Shown one piece after another: positions 20,550-30,130 of a stretch of DNA of 64,000 bases. This DNA comes from Chelativorans alearensis (GTDB lineage: Bacteria > Pseudomonadota > Alphaproteobacteria > Rhizobiales > Rhizobiaceae): positions 434,001-498,000 of the forward strand of contig NZ_WQNI01000002.1 in assembly GCF_010993735.1 (NCBI RefSeq). Reading direction: 5' to 3'. The position numbers and the translations under genes were made by a program. Position 1 is the stretch's first letter, and every line of letters begins with the position of its first letter. Under the pieces are notes generated by a model, which made no database searches, was not told where the DNA came from, and saw nothing but the letters and a program-made list of their open reading frames with translations.

Positions 20550-20897
20550 TCAGCGGGAGCGGCCATCCACCTGTTTGATGTCCAGGGCGTCGAGGTCGAC
20601 GCCCTCAAGGCAGCGCACGTTGACCGCCGTCATCTTCGTGCCATCCGGCATGGCGGCGCGGGCAAAGGATTCCATGCCACAGACCGCGCAGAAGAGGTGC
20701 TGGATCTTCTCGGTGTAGAAGCGGTACTCGGTCAGGCTGTCTTCACCCCTTTTAAGCTCGAAATTCTCGGCCGGCGTGAACGCGAGGATGCTGCCGCGCC
20801 GCGTGCAGTAGGAGCAATTGCAGGTGACCGGGCTCGACAGGTCGACGTCGACGTGGAAGTGCACCGCGCCGCAATGGCAACCGCCTTCGTAGGGCAT
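20550..20897 (-). CDS. GFA-family zinc-binding protein
   Basis: 115 residues of the glutathione-dependent formaldehyde-activating (GFA/CENP-V) family. Zinc ligands are visible in [16 protein letters not shown] and FCAVCGMES. Members bind zinc and sometimes glutathione; the physiological role is mostly unclear. It sits between cobS (9 bases) and cobT (20 bases) on the same strand, splitting the usual cobS-cobT pair, so it is probably co-transcribed with them. Confidence 0.9.
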   Translation of the reverse strand: MPYEGGCHCGAVHFHVDVDLSSPVTCNCSYCTRRGSILAFTPAENFELKRGEDSLTEYRFYTEKIQHLFCAVCGMESFARAAMPDGTKMTAVNVRCLEGVDLDALDIKQVDGRSR

Positions 20898-20906
20898 CTC
20901 CTTCTC

Positions 20907-21896
20907 CTAGCTCAGCACCACGTTGGCCGCCGATTCCGGCAACTCCTCGCCGAAGGCGCGCTGATAGAACTCCGCCACGACGGCGCGCTCCAATTCGTCG
21001 CACTTGTTCAAGAAGGTCAGCCGGAAGGCAAAGCCGACATCGCCGAAGATCTCGGCGTTCTCGGCCCACATGATGACCGTGCGCGGGCTCATGACCGTGG
21101 AAAGATCGCCGTTCATGAAGGCCGAGCGCGTCATGTCGGCCACGCGCACCATGCGGCCGACGATTTCGCGGCCCTTCTCGTTCTGGTAGTGCTTGGCCTT
21201 GGCCTGGACGATGGCCACCTCGTCGTCATGCGGCAGGTAGTTGAGCGTGGTGACGATGGACCAGCGGTCCATCTGCGCCTGGTTGATCTGCTGTGTGCCG
21301 TGGTAGAGCCCGGTGGTATCACCCAGGCCCACCGTGTTGGCCGTGGCGAAGAGGCGGAAGGCCGGGTGCGGGCGGATGACGCGGCTCTGGTCGAGCAGCG
21401 TCAGGCGGCCCGAGGATTCCAGCACGCGCTGGATGACGAACATCACGTCCGGACGCCCGGCGTCATATTCGTCGAAGACCAGCGCCACGTTGTGCTGGTA
21501 GGCCCAAGGCAGGATGCCGTCGCGGAACTCGGTGACCTGCTTGCCTTCCTTGACCACGATGGCGTCCTTGCCGACGAGGTCGATGCGGCTCACGTGGCTG
21601 TCGAGGTTGATGCGTACGCAGGGCCAGTTGAGGCGCGCCGCCACCTGCTCGATATGCGTGGACTTGCCGGTGCCGTGGTAGCCCGCCACCATGACGCGGC
21701 GGTTGTAGGCGAAGCCGGCCAGGATGGCGAGCGTCGTCTGCCTGTCGAACAGATAGTCGGGGTCGATGTCCGGCACATGGGCATCCGCCACGGAATAGGC
21801 AGGCACCACCATGTTGGCATCGAAGCCGAATGTTTCCCTCACCGAGGCGGTCGTGTCGGGCAGGTTGGCGATATCGCGGTCGATCTTGTTCATCAT
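20907..21896 (-). CDS. cobS: Cobaltochelatase subunit CobS
   Basis: 329 residues, normal length. AAA+ ATPase with Walker [10 protein letters not shown], Walker [11 protein letters not shown] and sensor segment [12 protein letters not shown]. It forms the ATP-driven ring with CobT that powers cobalt insertion by CobN. The N-terminus [23 protein letters not shown] is characteristic. Start is ATG 21896, with a second ATG directly after it. cobN is not in the window. Confidence 0.95.
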   Translation of the reverse strand: MMNKIDRDIANLPDTTASVRETFGFDANMVVPAYSVADAHVPDIDPDYLFDRQTTLAILAGFAYNRRVMVAGYHGTGKSTHIEQVAARLNWPCVRINLDSHVSRIDLVGKDAIVVKEGKQVTEFRDGILPWAYQHNVALVFDEYDAGRPDVMFVIQRVLESSGRLTLLDQSRVIRPHPAFRLFATANTVGLGDTTGLYHGTQQINQAQMDRWSIVTTLNYLPHDDEVAIVQAKAKHYQNEKGREIVGRMVRVADMTRSAFMNGDLSTVMSPRTVIMWAENAEIFGDVGFAFRLTFLNKCDELERAVVAEFYQRAFGEELPESAANVVLS

Positions 21897-21954
21897 ACCT
21901 CCAGCGTGCAGCGGACCCCTGTCCGCGCCGCTCGTCGTTTAAACCGTGGCCTCT

Positions 21955-22045
21955 TAGACCAGTTTATCGTTTCGTGGAATCGATGAACTGGTCTAGCTCT
22001 TGCAATTCCGGATGGAAAACCGGTTTCCACTTTTCCTGGAATTGC
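21955..22045 (-). repeat. Two-hairpin intergenic repeat (GCAATTCC type)
   Basis: It occupies the gap between cobS and the J-domain gene. The 44-bp palindrome lies at 22002-22045 and a second hairpin, TAGACCAGTTTATCG with CGATGAACTGGTCTA, at 21955-21995. Same architecture as 48023-48120, opposite orientation. Confidence 0.85.
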
Positions 22046-22062
22046 TCTAGCAGAGACCGGGG

Positions 22063-22683
22063 TTAACAGAAACCCGCTTGCTTCAGGAGCCTGTAGGCCT
22101 GAAGGACGTCGCGCAGGCGGGCCTCCGAGCCCCGGTCACCGCCATTCGCATCGGGATGGTGGCGTTTCACCAGGGTTTTATAGCGTGCCTTGATGTCGAC
22201 GCCAGTCGCTTTGGCGTCCAGGCCCAGCGTTTCCAGCGCCTTGGCCTCAAGGGGCTTGAGGCGCTTTTCGACCGGCCTGCGCGCCTCGGCCTGCGCATCG
22301 CCGAACAGGTTGAAGGGGTCGCCCAGGCGCCGGTAATAGGCGGCGTGGCCGGAGCGGAAAGGGGCGAAATCGGGCGCCGCCTGGCCCTTGCCGACAGAGC
22401 CGACCTTCCAGGTGGGCCGATGGCCGGTCATCGCCTCCTTCTGGAACCGGGCGATCTCCGAGTCCTTGAGGCCGGAAAAATAATTGTAGCTCTTGTTGTA
22501 TTGCCGCACATGCTCGAAGCAGAAACGGAAATACTCGCCCTCCTTGTGCCGGCCCACGGGTGCGCGGTGCAGGCCCGGCTGATCGCAGCCGTCCCACTGG
22601 CAGCGCGGCGCATGCGCGTCGGCCTCCGCCTTGGTGTCGGGGCGGATGCGGATTTTCTCGAAATATTTCGAGTTCAGTTTCAT
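22063..22683 (-). CDS. J-domain (DnaJ-like) protein
   Basis: 206 residues. The C-terminal 65 residues form a J domain with the HPD motif (VKRHHPDANGG); the N-terminal part has a Cys pair (CQWDGCDQPG) and a conserved HVRQYNKSYNYFSGL stretch seen in the alphaproteobacterial family found beside cobS and bolA. It probably stimulates DnaK on particular clients; these are unknown. The G/F and zinc-finger regions of true DnaJ are absent. Confidence 0.88.
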   Translation of the reverse strand: MKLNSKYFEKIRIRPDTKAEADAHAPRCQWDGCDQPGLHRAPVGRHKEGEYFRFCFEHVRQYNKSYNYFSGLKDSEIARFQKEAMTGHRPTWKVGSVGKGQAAPDFAPFRSGHAAYYRRLGDPFNLFGDAQAEARRPVEKRLKPLEAKALETLGLDAKATGVDIKARYKTLVKRHHPDANGGDRGSEARLRDVLQAYRLLKQAGFC

Positions 22684-22822
22684 ACCTGACCTGAAGACAG
22701 CAAATCAGTAGGGATTATGGCGGATGGCCACCACGAAACAAGAATTGACATTTCGCAGGGAATGGACCTAGGCCAAAGACTCGTGCCGGGGGACATGCCC
22801 CATATGGTGTCAGGAGACCGTA

Positions 22823-23125
22823 TTGTCCATACAATCCGCCATCGAAGCCAAGCTCACAAAAGCCTTTTCGCCCGAGCGCCTGGCGGTCGTCAACGAAAGC
22901 CACCTGCATGCCGGCCATCACCACACGGCGGGTGGCCATGAGGAGACCTTCGATGGTTCGGGCGAGACGCATTTCCGTGTGCGCATCGTCAGCCAAGCCT
23001 TCGCCGGCATGAGCCGGGTCGAGCGGCACCGGGCGGTGAACGACGTGCTGGCCGAGGAACTCGAGGGCGGCGTACACGCGCTGGCGATCGAGCCGGCGGC
23101 ACCCGGCGAGGCGACGCGGTGGTGA
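22823..23125 (+). CDS. BolA family protein
   Basis: 100 residues of the BolA fold, with ESHLHAGHH and FRVRIVSQAFAGMSRVERHRAV, including the invariant His of the C-terminal region. BolA proteins pair with monothiol glutaredoxins and take part in iron-sulfur handling. The start is TTG 22823, supported by AGGAG 7 bases upstream and by the family start MSIQSAIEAKL. Divergent from the J-domain gene with 139 bases between. Confidence 0.9.
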   Translation: MSIQSAIEAKLTKAFSPERLAVVNESHLHAGHHHTAGGHEETFDGSGETHFRVRIVSQAFAGMSRVERHRAVNDVLAEELEGGVHALAIEPAAPGEATRW

Positions 23126-23168
23126 TTTAGTCTAACCGGCGCGCCAGTTCGCACCCTTCGGCCGGCGC

Positions 23169-24461
23169 TTATTCGCTTTTCCCCGCGGCCGTCTCCTCCA
23201 CCGCCGGCCTGATGCGCAGCCGGGTGATGCGGTTCTTCTCCCGCTTCATGACGATGAAGCGCTTGCCGAAGAAGGTGAAGGCCTGTTTTTCTTCCGGGAT
23301 GGTCTGGGTCTCGTGGATGACGAGGCCGGCGATTGTGGTGGCCTCCTCGTCCGGAAGGTTCCAATCGAGCGCGCGGTTCAAGTCGCGGATGGGCACTGAG
23401 CCTTCCACGACGATGGAGCCGTCGGCCTCCTGCTTGACGCCCTGCATCTCGACGTCGTGCTCGTCGGCGATGTCGCCGACGATCTCCTCGATGATGTCCT
23501 CCAGCGTCACCAGCCCTTCCACCTCGCCATATTCGTCGACGACGATGGCGATGTGCGCCTTGCGGCGCAAGAAAGCGTTGAGCTGGTCCTGCAGCGTCGT
23601 CGTGTCGGGCACGAACCACGGCTTCGAGGCGATCTTCATGACGTCGATCTTGCTGGCGTCGTTATCGGCGTCATGGAGGGCGCGCAGGAGATCCTTGGTG
23701 TGCACCACACCGACGATGTTCTCCGTCGTGCCGTGCCAGAGAGGGAGGCGTGTATAGGGGCTCTTCAGGATCTCGTGCACCACGGTCTCCGGCGGGTCCT
23801 CGGCATTGATGGAGCGCATGTTGGTGCGGTGGATCATGACGTCGGAGACTTCCAGCTCGTGCAGGTCGAGCAGACCGCCGACGCGGTCGCGGTCCTGCTT
23901 CACCACCGCGCCCTCGCGGTGCAGCACCTCCACCGTGCCGCGCAGTTCCTCATGGGCCGACAACGCGAAGGTGTCGCGTGAAAGATTGATGCCGAAGATG
24001 GATAGTATGACGCGCACGATGGCATTCACCACCGACGACAGGGCGCCGAACAGGAGAACCGTCAGGCGCGCGAAGGGCGAGACGAAGAGGGCGAACCGCT
24101 CGGGCATTGCCAGCGCCCAGGATTTCGGCAGGATCTCGGCGAAGATAACGAGCAACACCGTCATGACGAGGGTGGCGTAGAGGACGCCCGCCTCGCCGAA
24201 CAGGCTCAGGAACAGGCTGGTGGCCAGAGCGGAGGCGAAGATGTTGACGAGGTTGTTGCCGATGAGCAGGGCGCCCACCAGCCGATTGCGCCGCTCGATG
24301 AGCGTGCTGACCAGACCGGCGCGTTTGTCGCCATTGCGCTCCAGCGTGTGCAGCCGGGCACGGGAGACGGCGGTCATACCGGTCTCGGTGCCGGAGAACA
24401 GAAAGGACAGGAAGATCAGCGCCAGAATGGCACCGCCGGTGATCAGCATCTCGGCCGTCAT
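23169..24461 (-). CDS. CorC/HlyC-family protein (CNNM transmembrane plus CBS domains)
   Basis: 430 residues: an N-terminal DUF21/CNNM domain with four membrane segments (about 1-150), two CBS domains (about 195-320) and a C-terminal CorC/HlyC domain. The family is linked to magnesium/cobalt efflux or transport regulation. ATG 24461 is preferred: AAGGGAG lies 11 bases upstream and the start overlaps the aroB stop by 4 bases. The upstream GTG at 24473 directly abuts that same site and so cannot use it. Confidence 0.9.
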   Translation of the reverse strand: MTAEMLITGGAILALIFLSFLFSGTETGMTAVSRARLHTLERNGDKRAGLVSTLIERRNRLVGALLIGNNLVNIFASALATSLFLSLFGEAGVLYATLVMTVLLVIFAEILPKSWALAMPERFALFVSPFARLTVLLFGALSSVVNAIVRVILSIFGINLSRDTFALSAHEELRGTVEVLHREGAVVKQDRDRVGGLLDLHELEVSDVMIHRTNMRSINAEDPPETVVHEILKSPYTRLPLWHGTTENIVGVVHTKDLLRALHDADNDASKIDVMKIASKPWFVPDTTTLQDQLNAFLRRKAHIAIVVDEYGEVEGLVTLEDIIEEIVGDIADEHDVEMQGVKQEADGSIVVEGSVPIRDLNRALDWNLPDEEATTIAGLVIHETQTIPEEKQAFTFFGKRFIVMKREKNRITRLRIRPAVEETAAGKSE

Positions 24462-25585
24462 TGCGTTTGACACTCCCTTAGGAACGCGAGCACCTGCGAT
24501 GTCGGCACATCCTTGGCGATGAAGGACCGGCCGACACCGTGCGTGAGAATGAAGGTCAGCGCGCCGCGCGAGACCTTCTTGTCCTGCGCGATATAGGAAA
24601 GCAGCGCTTCCGCGCCAGGAAGGGCGCCGGAGATATGCTCCAGCCGCGTCGGCAGGCCGACATCGCGCAAATGCGCCTCCACGCGGTCGGCGTCGTCGGG
24701 GCTGGCGAGATTCATGCGGGCGGAGAAGCGGTGCGCCAGCACCATGCCGATGGCCACGCCCTCGCCATGCACCAAGCGCGCGCTGTCGTAACCGGTAGCG
24801 GCCTCGAGCGCATGGCCGAAGGTGTGGCCGAGATTGAGCAGCGCGCGCTCGCCGCTCTCGCGCTCGTCGCGCTCGACGATCTCGGCCTTGGCACGGCAGG
24901 ACCGGGCGATGGCTTCGGTACGCGCCGCGCTGCCGGAAAAGACATCGCGCCAGTTCGCCTCCAGCCAGGCGAAGAAATCCGGGCGGTCGATCAGCCCGTA
25001 TTTCGCCATCTCGGCGTAGCCTGCACGGAGTTCGCGCCCAGGCAGCGTGTCGAGGGTGGCGGTGTCGGCGAGCACCAGCCTCGGCTGGTGGATGACGCCG
25101 ACGAGATTTTTCCCACGGCCCGTGTTGATGCCGGTCTTGCCGCCGACAGAGGAATCCACCTGTGCCAGCAGGGAGGTCGGCACCTGCACGAAGTTCATGC
25201 CGCGGCGCACGATGCCGGCGGCGAAGCCCGCCAAATCGCCCATCACACCGCCGCCGAGCGCGATTACCGCATCCCGCCGCTCCAGCCGAGCGCCGAGAAT
25301 TGCGTCCACCGTCTCCTGAAGGGCATCGAAGCTCTTGCTGCGCTCACCGGGAGGGAGGGTGATGGCGGTGCTTTCGATGCCCGCCGCCTCCAGCCCTTCC
25401 TGCAGCGGCTCGAGGTGGAGGGCGGCGACGTTCTCGTCCGTCACGACGGCCGCGCGCGCGCCGGGCAGGCGGGCGGCGATCTCCGCGCCGGCGCGAGCCA
25501 AGAGGCCGGCGCCGATGAGGATGTCATAAGCGCGTTCGCCAAGGCCGACGGAAACGGTGGCCGGTTCTTCGGTGCGCTGGTTCAT
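24458..25585 (-). CDS. aroB: 3-dehydroquinate synthase
   Basis: 375 residues. The family signature is clear: [39 protein letters not shown], with zinc ligands expected in [12 protein letters not shown] and HGEGVAIGM. Second step of the shikimate pathway (DAHP to 3-dehydroquinate), cytoplasmic. It overlaps aroK upstream and the corC-like gene downstream by 4 bases each, a common Hyphomicrobiales operon. Confidence 0.97.
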   Translation of the reverse strand: MNQRTEEPATVSVGLGERAYDILIGAGLLARAGAEIAARLPGARAAVVTDENVAALHLEPLQEGLEAAGIESTAITLPPGERSKSFDALQETVDAILGARLERRDAVIALGGGVMGDLAGFAAGIVRRGMNFVQVPTSLLAQVDSSVGGKTGINTGRGKNLVGVIHQPRLVLADTATLDTLPGRELRAGYAEMAKYGLIDRPDFFAWLEANWRDVFSGSAARTEAIARSCRAKAEIVERDERESGERALLNLGHTFGHALEAATGYDSARLVHGEGVAIGMVLAHRFSARMNLASPDDADRVEAHLRDVGLPTRLEHISGALPGAEALLSYIAQDKKVSRGALTFILTHGVGRSFIAKDVPTSQVLAFLRECQTQ

Positions 25586-26211
25586 GGTGCAGGTTTCCTC
25601 ACCTCTCGCCCCTCCGCCAGGAAGCGGGCGAGGCTGGTCATCACTTCCGCGGCGATCACCTCTTTCGGCTCGTCGCGCGAGCGCACGGTAACGTCCGCCT
25701 CTTCATAGACCGGATAGCGAACCTCCATAAGGCGCTGCATGACCGCGCGCGGGTCTTCGGCCTGAAGAAGCGGCCGGTTCTGGCGCTTGGCCACCCGCTG
25801 CATCAGCGTGTCGAGGTCGGCCTTCAGCCACACGGAAACGCCGCGGCGGGCAATCGCCTGGCGGGTTGCGGCGCTCATGAAGGCGCCACCGCCGGTAGAC
25901 AGCACCTGCGGCCCCTCCTTCAGGAGGCGCGCGATCACCCGGCGCTCCAGCGCGCGAAACTCCTCTTCACCGTAAGCGGCGAAGAGATCGGGGATCGTCA
26001 TGCGCGAAACGTCCTCGATTTCGTGGTCGCTGTCGATGAAAGGCAAACCCAGTGTCGCCGCCACCTTGCGTCCGATCACGGTCTTGCCGGCGCCCATCAG
26101 CCCGACGAAGACGACCGTGCGCCGCCCAAGCCGGTTGAGCAGGGCCGGGATGTTCGCCACGTCTTGATTGTCGGTCGCCGTCATGCCGCAGGTTTCGACA
26201 TCAAAAGACAT
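25582..26211 (-). CDS. aroK: Shikimate kinase
   Basis: 209 residues. P-loop [15 protein letters not shown], shikimate-binding [15 protein letters not shown] and LSTGGGAF motifs, and the LID arginine in KRQNRPLL. About 25 residues precede the fold compared with the E. coli enzyme; ATG 26181 is an alternative that would remove ten of them. Phosphorylates shikimate with ATP. First gene of the aroK-aroB-corC operon and divergent from the small membrane protein gene. Confidence 0.96.
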   Translation of the reverse strand: MSFDVETCGMTATDNQDVANIPALLNRLGRRTVVFVGLMGAGKTVIGRKVAATLGLPFIDSDHEIEDVSRMTIPDLFAAYGEEEFRALERRVIARLLKEGPQVLSTGGGAFMSAATRQAIARRGVSVWLKADLDTLMQRVAKRQNRPLLQAEDPRAVMQRLMEVRYPVYEEADVTVRSRDEPKEVIAAEVMTSLARFLAEGREVRKPAP

Positions 26212-26304
26212 ATCGCGTCAAGCGTTTACGATGCCGGCGGCGGCTTGCCTTGTCCGGCCGCGCGTTCCATAACCTTGAGGAACCAACGCCTCGACGGGAG
26301 CGAC

Positions 26305-26451
26305 ATGCCGACCCTTTTCCGGCTCTTGACGGTGATCGCCATCCTCGCCGGCCTCTTCTACGGCGCCATGTTCGCGCTTGCCACGCTGGTGGAGCCGAAC
26401 AGGGTCGAGATGACCGTGGACGTGCCGGCGGAACGGCTTCTTACCGAGTGA
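26305..26451 (+). CDS. Small single-span membrane protein upstream of xerD
   Basis: 48 residues, [20 protein letters not shown] then a hydrophobic run to about residue 28 and a charged tail ending ERLLTE. A good site GGGAG lies 4 bases before the ATG. The stop (TGA 26449-26451) overlaps the GTG start of xerD. Short proteins of this kind occur before xerD in related genomes, but I do not know a function. One membrane span with the tail on the other side is all that can be inferred. Confidence 0.7.
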   Translation: MPTLFRLLTVIAILAGLFYGAMFALATLVEPNRVEMTVDVPAERLLTE

Positions 26452-27386
26452 GCGAAACGATGGCGAGCGGCGCGAAGATCGAGGCATTCCTGGAGATGAT
26501 GGCCGCCGAGCGTGGGGCGAGCGACAACACGCTCGCCTCCTACCGCCGCGACCTGGAGGACGCGGACGCTTTTCTGGAGGCGGCGGAGAGCGGGCTTGCG
26601 GGCGCCAGCCCGGCAGGCATCCGCGCTTATCTCGGTGACATGGCCGGGCGCGGCTTCGCGGCCACGACCCAGGCGCGCAAGCTCTCGGCGCTGCGCCAGT
26701 TCTTCAAGTTCCTCTATGCCGAAGGTCTGCGCGGCGACGACCCGACAGGCGTGCTCGACAGCCCGAAGAAGGGGCGGCCGCTGCCGAAGACGCTGAGTGA
26801 GGCGGAGACGGGGCTGCTTCTGGAGCGCGCCGCGCAAGAAGCGCGGGCAGCAGTCGAAGGCTCGCCCGAGCGTATCGCCGCGCAACGCCTGTCGACGCTC
26901 CTGGAGGTGCTCTACGCGTCGGGCCTGCGTGTCTCGGAGCTTGTCAGCCTGCCGGTCACGGTGGCGTTGCGCGACGAGCGCTTCTTCACCGTGCGCGGCA
27001 AGGGCGGCAAGGAGCGCATCGTGCCGCTGTCGGGCAAGGCGCGAGCCGCGGTGGCGCTGTGGCTTGCCGAGCGCGCCAGGCACCCGACGCTGGCGGAGAG
27101 CCCCTGGCTCTTCCCCGCCGCTTCGGAGCGCGGCCATCTGCCACGGCAGGTGTTCGCCCGCGAGCTCAAAGGTCTTGCCGCGCGCGCAGGCATCGCCAGC
27201 GCCAAGGTCTCGCCGCACGTGCTGCGCCACGCCTTCGCCAGCCATCTCCTGCAGAACGGGGCAGACTTGCGCGCGGTGCAGCAGCTTCTCGGCCATTCGG
27301 ATATTTCGACGACGCAAATCTACACGCATGTGCTGGAAAAGCGGCTGCAAGAACTGGTACAAAAACACCATCCGCTTGCCGACTAG
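26448..27386 (+). CDS. xerD: Tyrosine recombinase XerD
   Basis: 312 residues. N-terminal SAM-like core-binding domain, then the catalytic domain with the active-site Arg in [28 protein letters not shown], His/Arg in [14 protein letters not shown], the second His in [16 protein letters not shown] and Tyr within TQIYTH. It acts with XerC at dif to resolve chromosome dimers. GTG 26448 gives translational coupling with the small membrane protein; ATG 26460 would shorten it by four residues. The neighbour accA supports XerD rather than XerC. Confidence 0.92.
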   Translation: MSETMASGAKIEAFLEMMAAERGASDNTLASYRRDLEDADAFLEAAESGLAGASPAGIRAYLGDMAGRGFAATTQARKLSALRQFFKFLYAEGLRGDDPTGVLDSPKKGRPLPKTLSEAETGLLLERAAQEARAAVEGSPERIAAQRLSTLLEVLYASGLRVSELVSLPVTVALRDERFFTVRGKGGKERIVPLSGKARAAVALWLAERARHPTLAESPWLFPAASERGHLPRQVFARELKGLAARAGIASAKVSPHVLRHAFASHLLQNGADLRAVQQLLGHSDISTTQIYTHVLEKRLQELVQKHHPLAD

Positions 27387-27477
27387 GCTTATGGTCGCTA
27401 TGTGAAGCCATCAATCGCGGGCCCTTCTATCCTTTCAGTGCCCTGAACCGCGTGTCTCGTGTCGATTTGGCGGGTTA

Positions 27478-28428
27478 ATGTATAACTATCTCGATTTCGA
27501 AAAACCGGTCGCCGATCTCGAAGGCAAAATCCTCGAACTGAAGACGTTGAGCGAAGGCGGCGAGGCCGTCGACGTTGCCGAGGAGATCGCACGGCTGGAG
27601 AAGCGCTCGAAGGATGCGTTGCGTGACATCTACAAGACGCTGACGCCGTGGCAGAAGGCGCAGGTCGCCCGCCACCCCGACCGGCCGCATTGTATGGACT
27701 ATGTGCGTGAGCTTTTCACCGATTTCACGCCACTGGCCGGCGACCGTGCCTTTGGCGAGGACCAGGCGATCGTCACCGGCTTTGCCCGCTTCAAGGGCCA
27801 GGCGATCGCCCTGATCGGCCAGGAAAAGGGCAACGATACGCAAAGCCGGCTCAAGCACAATTTCGGCATGGCAAGGCCCGAAGGCTACCGCAAGGCGGTG
27901 CGCGTGATGGATCTGGCCGACCGCTTCGGCATCCCCGTCATCACCCTGGTGGATACGGCCGGCGCCTATCCGGGCATCGGTGCCGAGGAGCGGGGGCAGG
28001 CCGAGGCCATCGCCCGTTCCACCTCTAAATGTCTCGCCCTCCAGGTGCCGAACCTCTCCGTCATCATCGGCGAGGGCGGCTCGGGCGGGGCCATCGCCAT
28101 CGCCACCGCCAACCAGGTCTACATGCTGGAGCACTCCATCTATTCGGTGATCTCGCCGGAAGGGGCGGCGTCAATCCTGTGGCACGATTCCACGCGTGCC
28201 AAGGACGCGGCGACGAACATGAAGATCACCGCCCAGGACCTCTTGCAGCTCAAGATCATCGACGGCATCGTGCCTGAGCCCGTGGGTGGCGCGCACCGTG
28301 CGCCCGATACTGTGATCGCGGCCGCCGGGGAGACTATCGATAAGGGCTTCAAGGAACTCGCCGAGGGCGGCTCCGACTACCGCGAGCACCGCAGGGAAAA
28401 GTTCCTCGCCATCGGCCGCAACCTGTAA
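27478..28428 (+). CDS. accA: Acetyl-CoA carboxylase carboxyltransferase subunit alpha
   Basis: 316 residues, normal length. Starts MYNYLDFEKPVADLEGKI and carries ITLVDTAGAYPGIGAEERGQ and IGEGGSGGAIAIA, which form the oxyanion pocket of the carboxyltransferase. It pairs with AccD to make malonyl-CoA for fatty-acid synthesis. The gene follows xerD by 91 bases, as in many Hyphomicrobiales. Confidence 0.97.
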   Translation: MYNYLDFEKPVADLEGKILELKTLSEGGEAVDVAEEIARLEKRSKDALRDIYKTLTPWQKAQVARHPDRPHCMDYVRELFTDFTPLAGDRAFGEDQAIVTGFARFKGQAIALIGQEKGNDTQSRLKHNFGMARPEGYRKAVRVMDLADRFGIPVITLVDTAGAYPGIGAEERGQAEAIARSTSKCLALQVPNLSVIIGEGGSGGAIAIATANQVYMLEHSIYSVISPEGAASILWHDSTRAKDAATNMKITAQDLLQLKIIDGIVPEPVGGAHRAPDTVIAAAGETIDKGFKELAEGGSDYREHRREKFLAIGRNL

Positions 28429-28614
28429 TCGTCGTCACCGTTATGCCGCGGGACTGCCATAATCTTGCCTTGCCAGCGACTTCAATGGTAGGCGATAAAC
28501 ATCAATTCGCACGTTACCGGTAATGATTTGTCAAGCCTAACGGGTCTTTAGTTGTGGGGTAAAAGCCCGCTCCTGCCGCCTGGAGGGGGATTGGCAGTCA
28601 AATAGAGACGTTGC

Positions 28615-29817
28615 ATGAAGAGCCGCATCGCACGCGCTGCCCTGCTGACCGTCGGCCTCGCGCTCGCGGGATGCAGCGGCGAATCGCTGGAAGACATTGC
28701 GCCCAAAGCCGAGCGCCAGCTCCCGGCCGCCATCGTTCAGACCATGAAAGCGAAGGGGATCAGCAAGGGCGCCCCGATCATGATGCGCATCTTTAAAGAG
28801 GAAGGTGTGCTTGAGGTCTGGAAGCAGAAGCAGAACGGCCGCTACGACCTCGTCACCAGCTACGACATCTGCAAATGGTCGGGCAAGCTTGGGCCGAAAT
28901 ACACCGAGGGCGACCGGCAGGCGCCGGAGGGCTTCTACGGGGTGCGCCCGCAGCAGATGAACCCGCGGTCGAGCTACCACCTGTCCTTCAACATCGGCTT
29001 CCCCAATATCTATGACCGCGCCAACGGCCGCACGGGGCAGCACCTGATGGTGCACGGCGCCTGCTCGTCCGCCGGCTGCTATTCCATGACCGACGAGCAG
29101 GTGGAAGAGATCTATGCCTTCGCGCGCGATGCCTTTCGCGGCGGCCAGCAGGCGTTCCAGCTTCAGGCCTTTCCCTTCCGCATGACGCCGGAGAACATGG
29201 CGCGCTACCGCAATGATCCGAATTATCCGTACTGGACCATGCTGAAGGAAGGCTACGACCACTTCGAGATCACCAAGCAGCCGCCGCGGGTGGATGTGTG
29301 CGAGAGGCGCTATGTCTTCAACCGCATCCCGGCGGAGGGCGAGAGCTTTGTGGCGACGGAGGCTTGTCCGCCCTCCACGCAGCCCGATAGCCTGATGGCC
29401 GCCTACAAGAAATACAAGGCGCAGCAGGACGTCGCCTTCGCCGAAGCGGTTAAGAAGAAGGCCAAGCCGGAGCCGAACCCTTCGATCCTCGGGCACGAGG
29501 AAGCGCTTTTGGTGGCTGATTGGACCCGGCGGCGGGCGAGGGGCGAAAAGGTCTCGCCCGAGCCGCCGTCGTTGGCGTCGGTAAATGTCGCCGCGAGTGA
29601 AAAGCCGGAGAACGAGGCCCCGGCGCCCGTATCCGCCTATGCTTCCGCCTCCACCGGGGCGCGGGAAGCGCAGGCCGAGGTAGGCGTACCGCCGCTGACC
29701 ACCGGCTCGCTGCCCGCGCCGACACCGAACCCTAAGGGCGCGCCCGCGCCGGCTCAGAAGGCGGAATCTTCGCCGCAGTCACCCATAAGCCGCTTCTTGA
29801 ACATCTTCAGCAAATGA
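28615..29817 (+). CDS. L,D-transpeptidase family lipoprotein (YafK-like)
   Basis: 400 residues. Lipobox LALAGC puts the lipidated Cys at residue 20. The YkuD/YafK-type domain (about 60-230) has the active-site pattern MVHGACSSAGCYSM, with catalytic Cys in SAGC. Such enzymes act on peptidoglycan; YafK-type members cut or modify lipoprotein-peptidoglycan links. The C-terminal ~130 residues are Pro/Ala/Glu-rich and probably disordered, ending in a short hydrophobic SRFLNIFSK. The tail is an addition to the usual domain. Confidence 0.85.
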   Translation: MKSRIARAALLTVGLALAGCSGESLEDIAPKAERQLPAAIVQTMKAKGISKGAPIMMRIFKEEGVLEVWKQKQNGRYDLVTSYDICKWSGKLGPKYTEGDRQAPEGFYGVRPQQMNPRSSYHLSFNIGFPNIYDRANGRTGQHLMVHGACSSAGCYSMTDEQVEEIYAFARDAFRGGQQAFQLQAFPFRMTPENMARYRNDPNYPYWTMLKEGYDHFEITKQPPRVDVCERRYVFNRIPAEGESFVATEACPPSTQPDSLMAAYKKYKAQQDVAFAEAVKKKAKPEPNPSILGHEEALLVADWTRRRARGEKVSPEPPSLASVNVAASEKPENEAPAPVSAYASASTGAREAQAEVGVPPLTTGSLPAPTPNPKGAPAPAQKAESSPQSPISRFLNIFSK

Positions 29818-29821
29818 CGCC

Positions 29822-30067
29822 ATGAATCTCGTACGCGATGCGGCTGAGGTTTACGATCTCAAGGGGCTCAACTGCCCCCTGCCGGTCCTGAAGGCGCGCA
29901 AGCGGCTTGCCGGCATGAAGCCTGGCGCATGCCTTTGGCTGGAGACGACGGATCCGCTGGCGGCGATCGATATCCCCGCCTTCTGCGCCGAGCAAAAGCA
30001 CCGCCTCGTGGAAACACGGGTTGTACCGGGTGGCCACCGCTTCCTCATCGAGCGAGGCGCTGGCTAG
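29822..30067 (+). CDS. TusA-family sulfurtransferase
   Basis: 81 residues with the CPxP motif (LKGLNCPLPVLKARK), where the Cys carries persulfide sulfur. TusA-like proteins relay sulfur for tRNA thiolation or other pathways. Only 4 bases separate it from the L,D-transpeptidase gene, so the two are probably co-transcribed although no functional link is evident. The stop is followed at once by a partial dispersed repeat. Confidence 0.88.
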   Translation: MNLVRDAAEVYDLKGLNCPLPVLKARKRLAGMKPGACLWLETTDPLAAIDIPAFCAEQKHRLVETRVVPGGHRFLIERGAG

Positions 30068-30130
30068 CGAACCGATTTTCGGAAAGCACGGATGCGTAAA
30101 ATCCAATAACCTACAGCGTCTTTCGTGCGT
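30068..30130. repeat. Partial dispersed repeat (GCATCG type)
   Basis: The segment CGATTTTCGGAAAGCACGGA followed by TGCGTA resembles the right half of the repeat at 49064-49110. It fills the whole gap between the convergent tusA-like and G3E GTPase genes. Confidence 0.6.
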
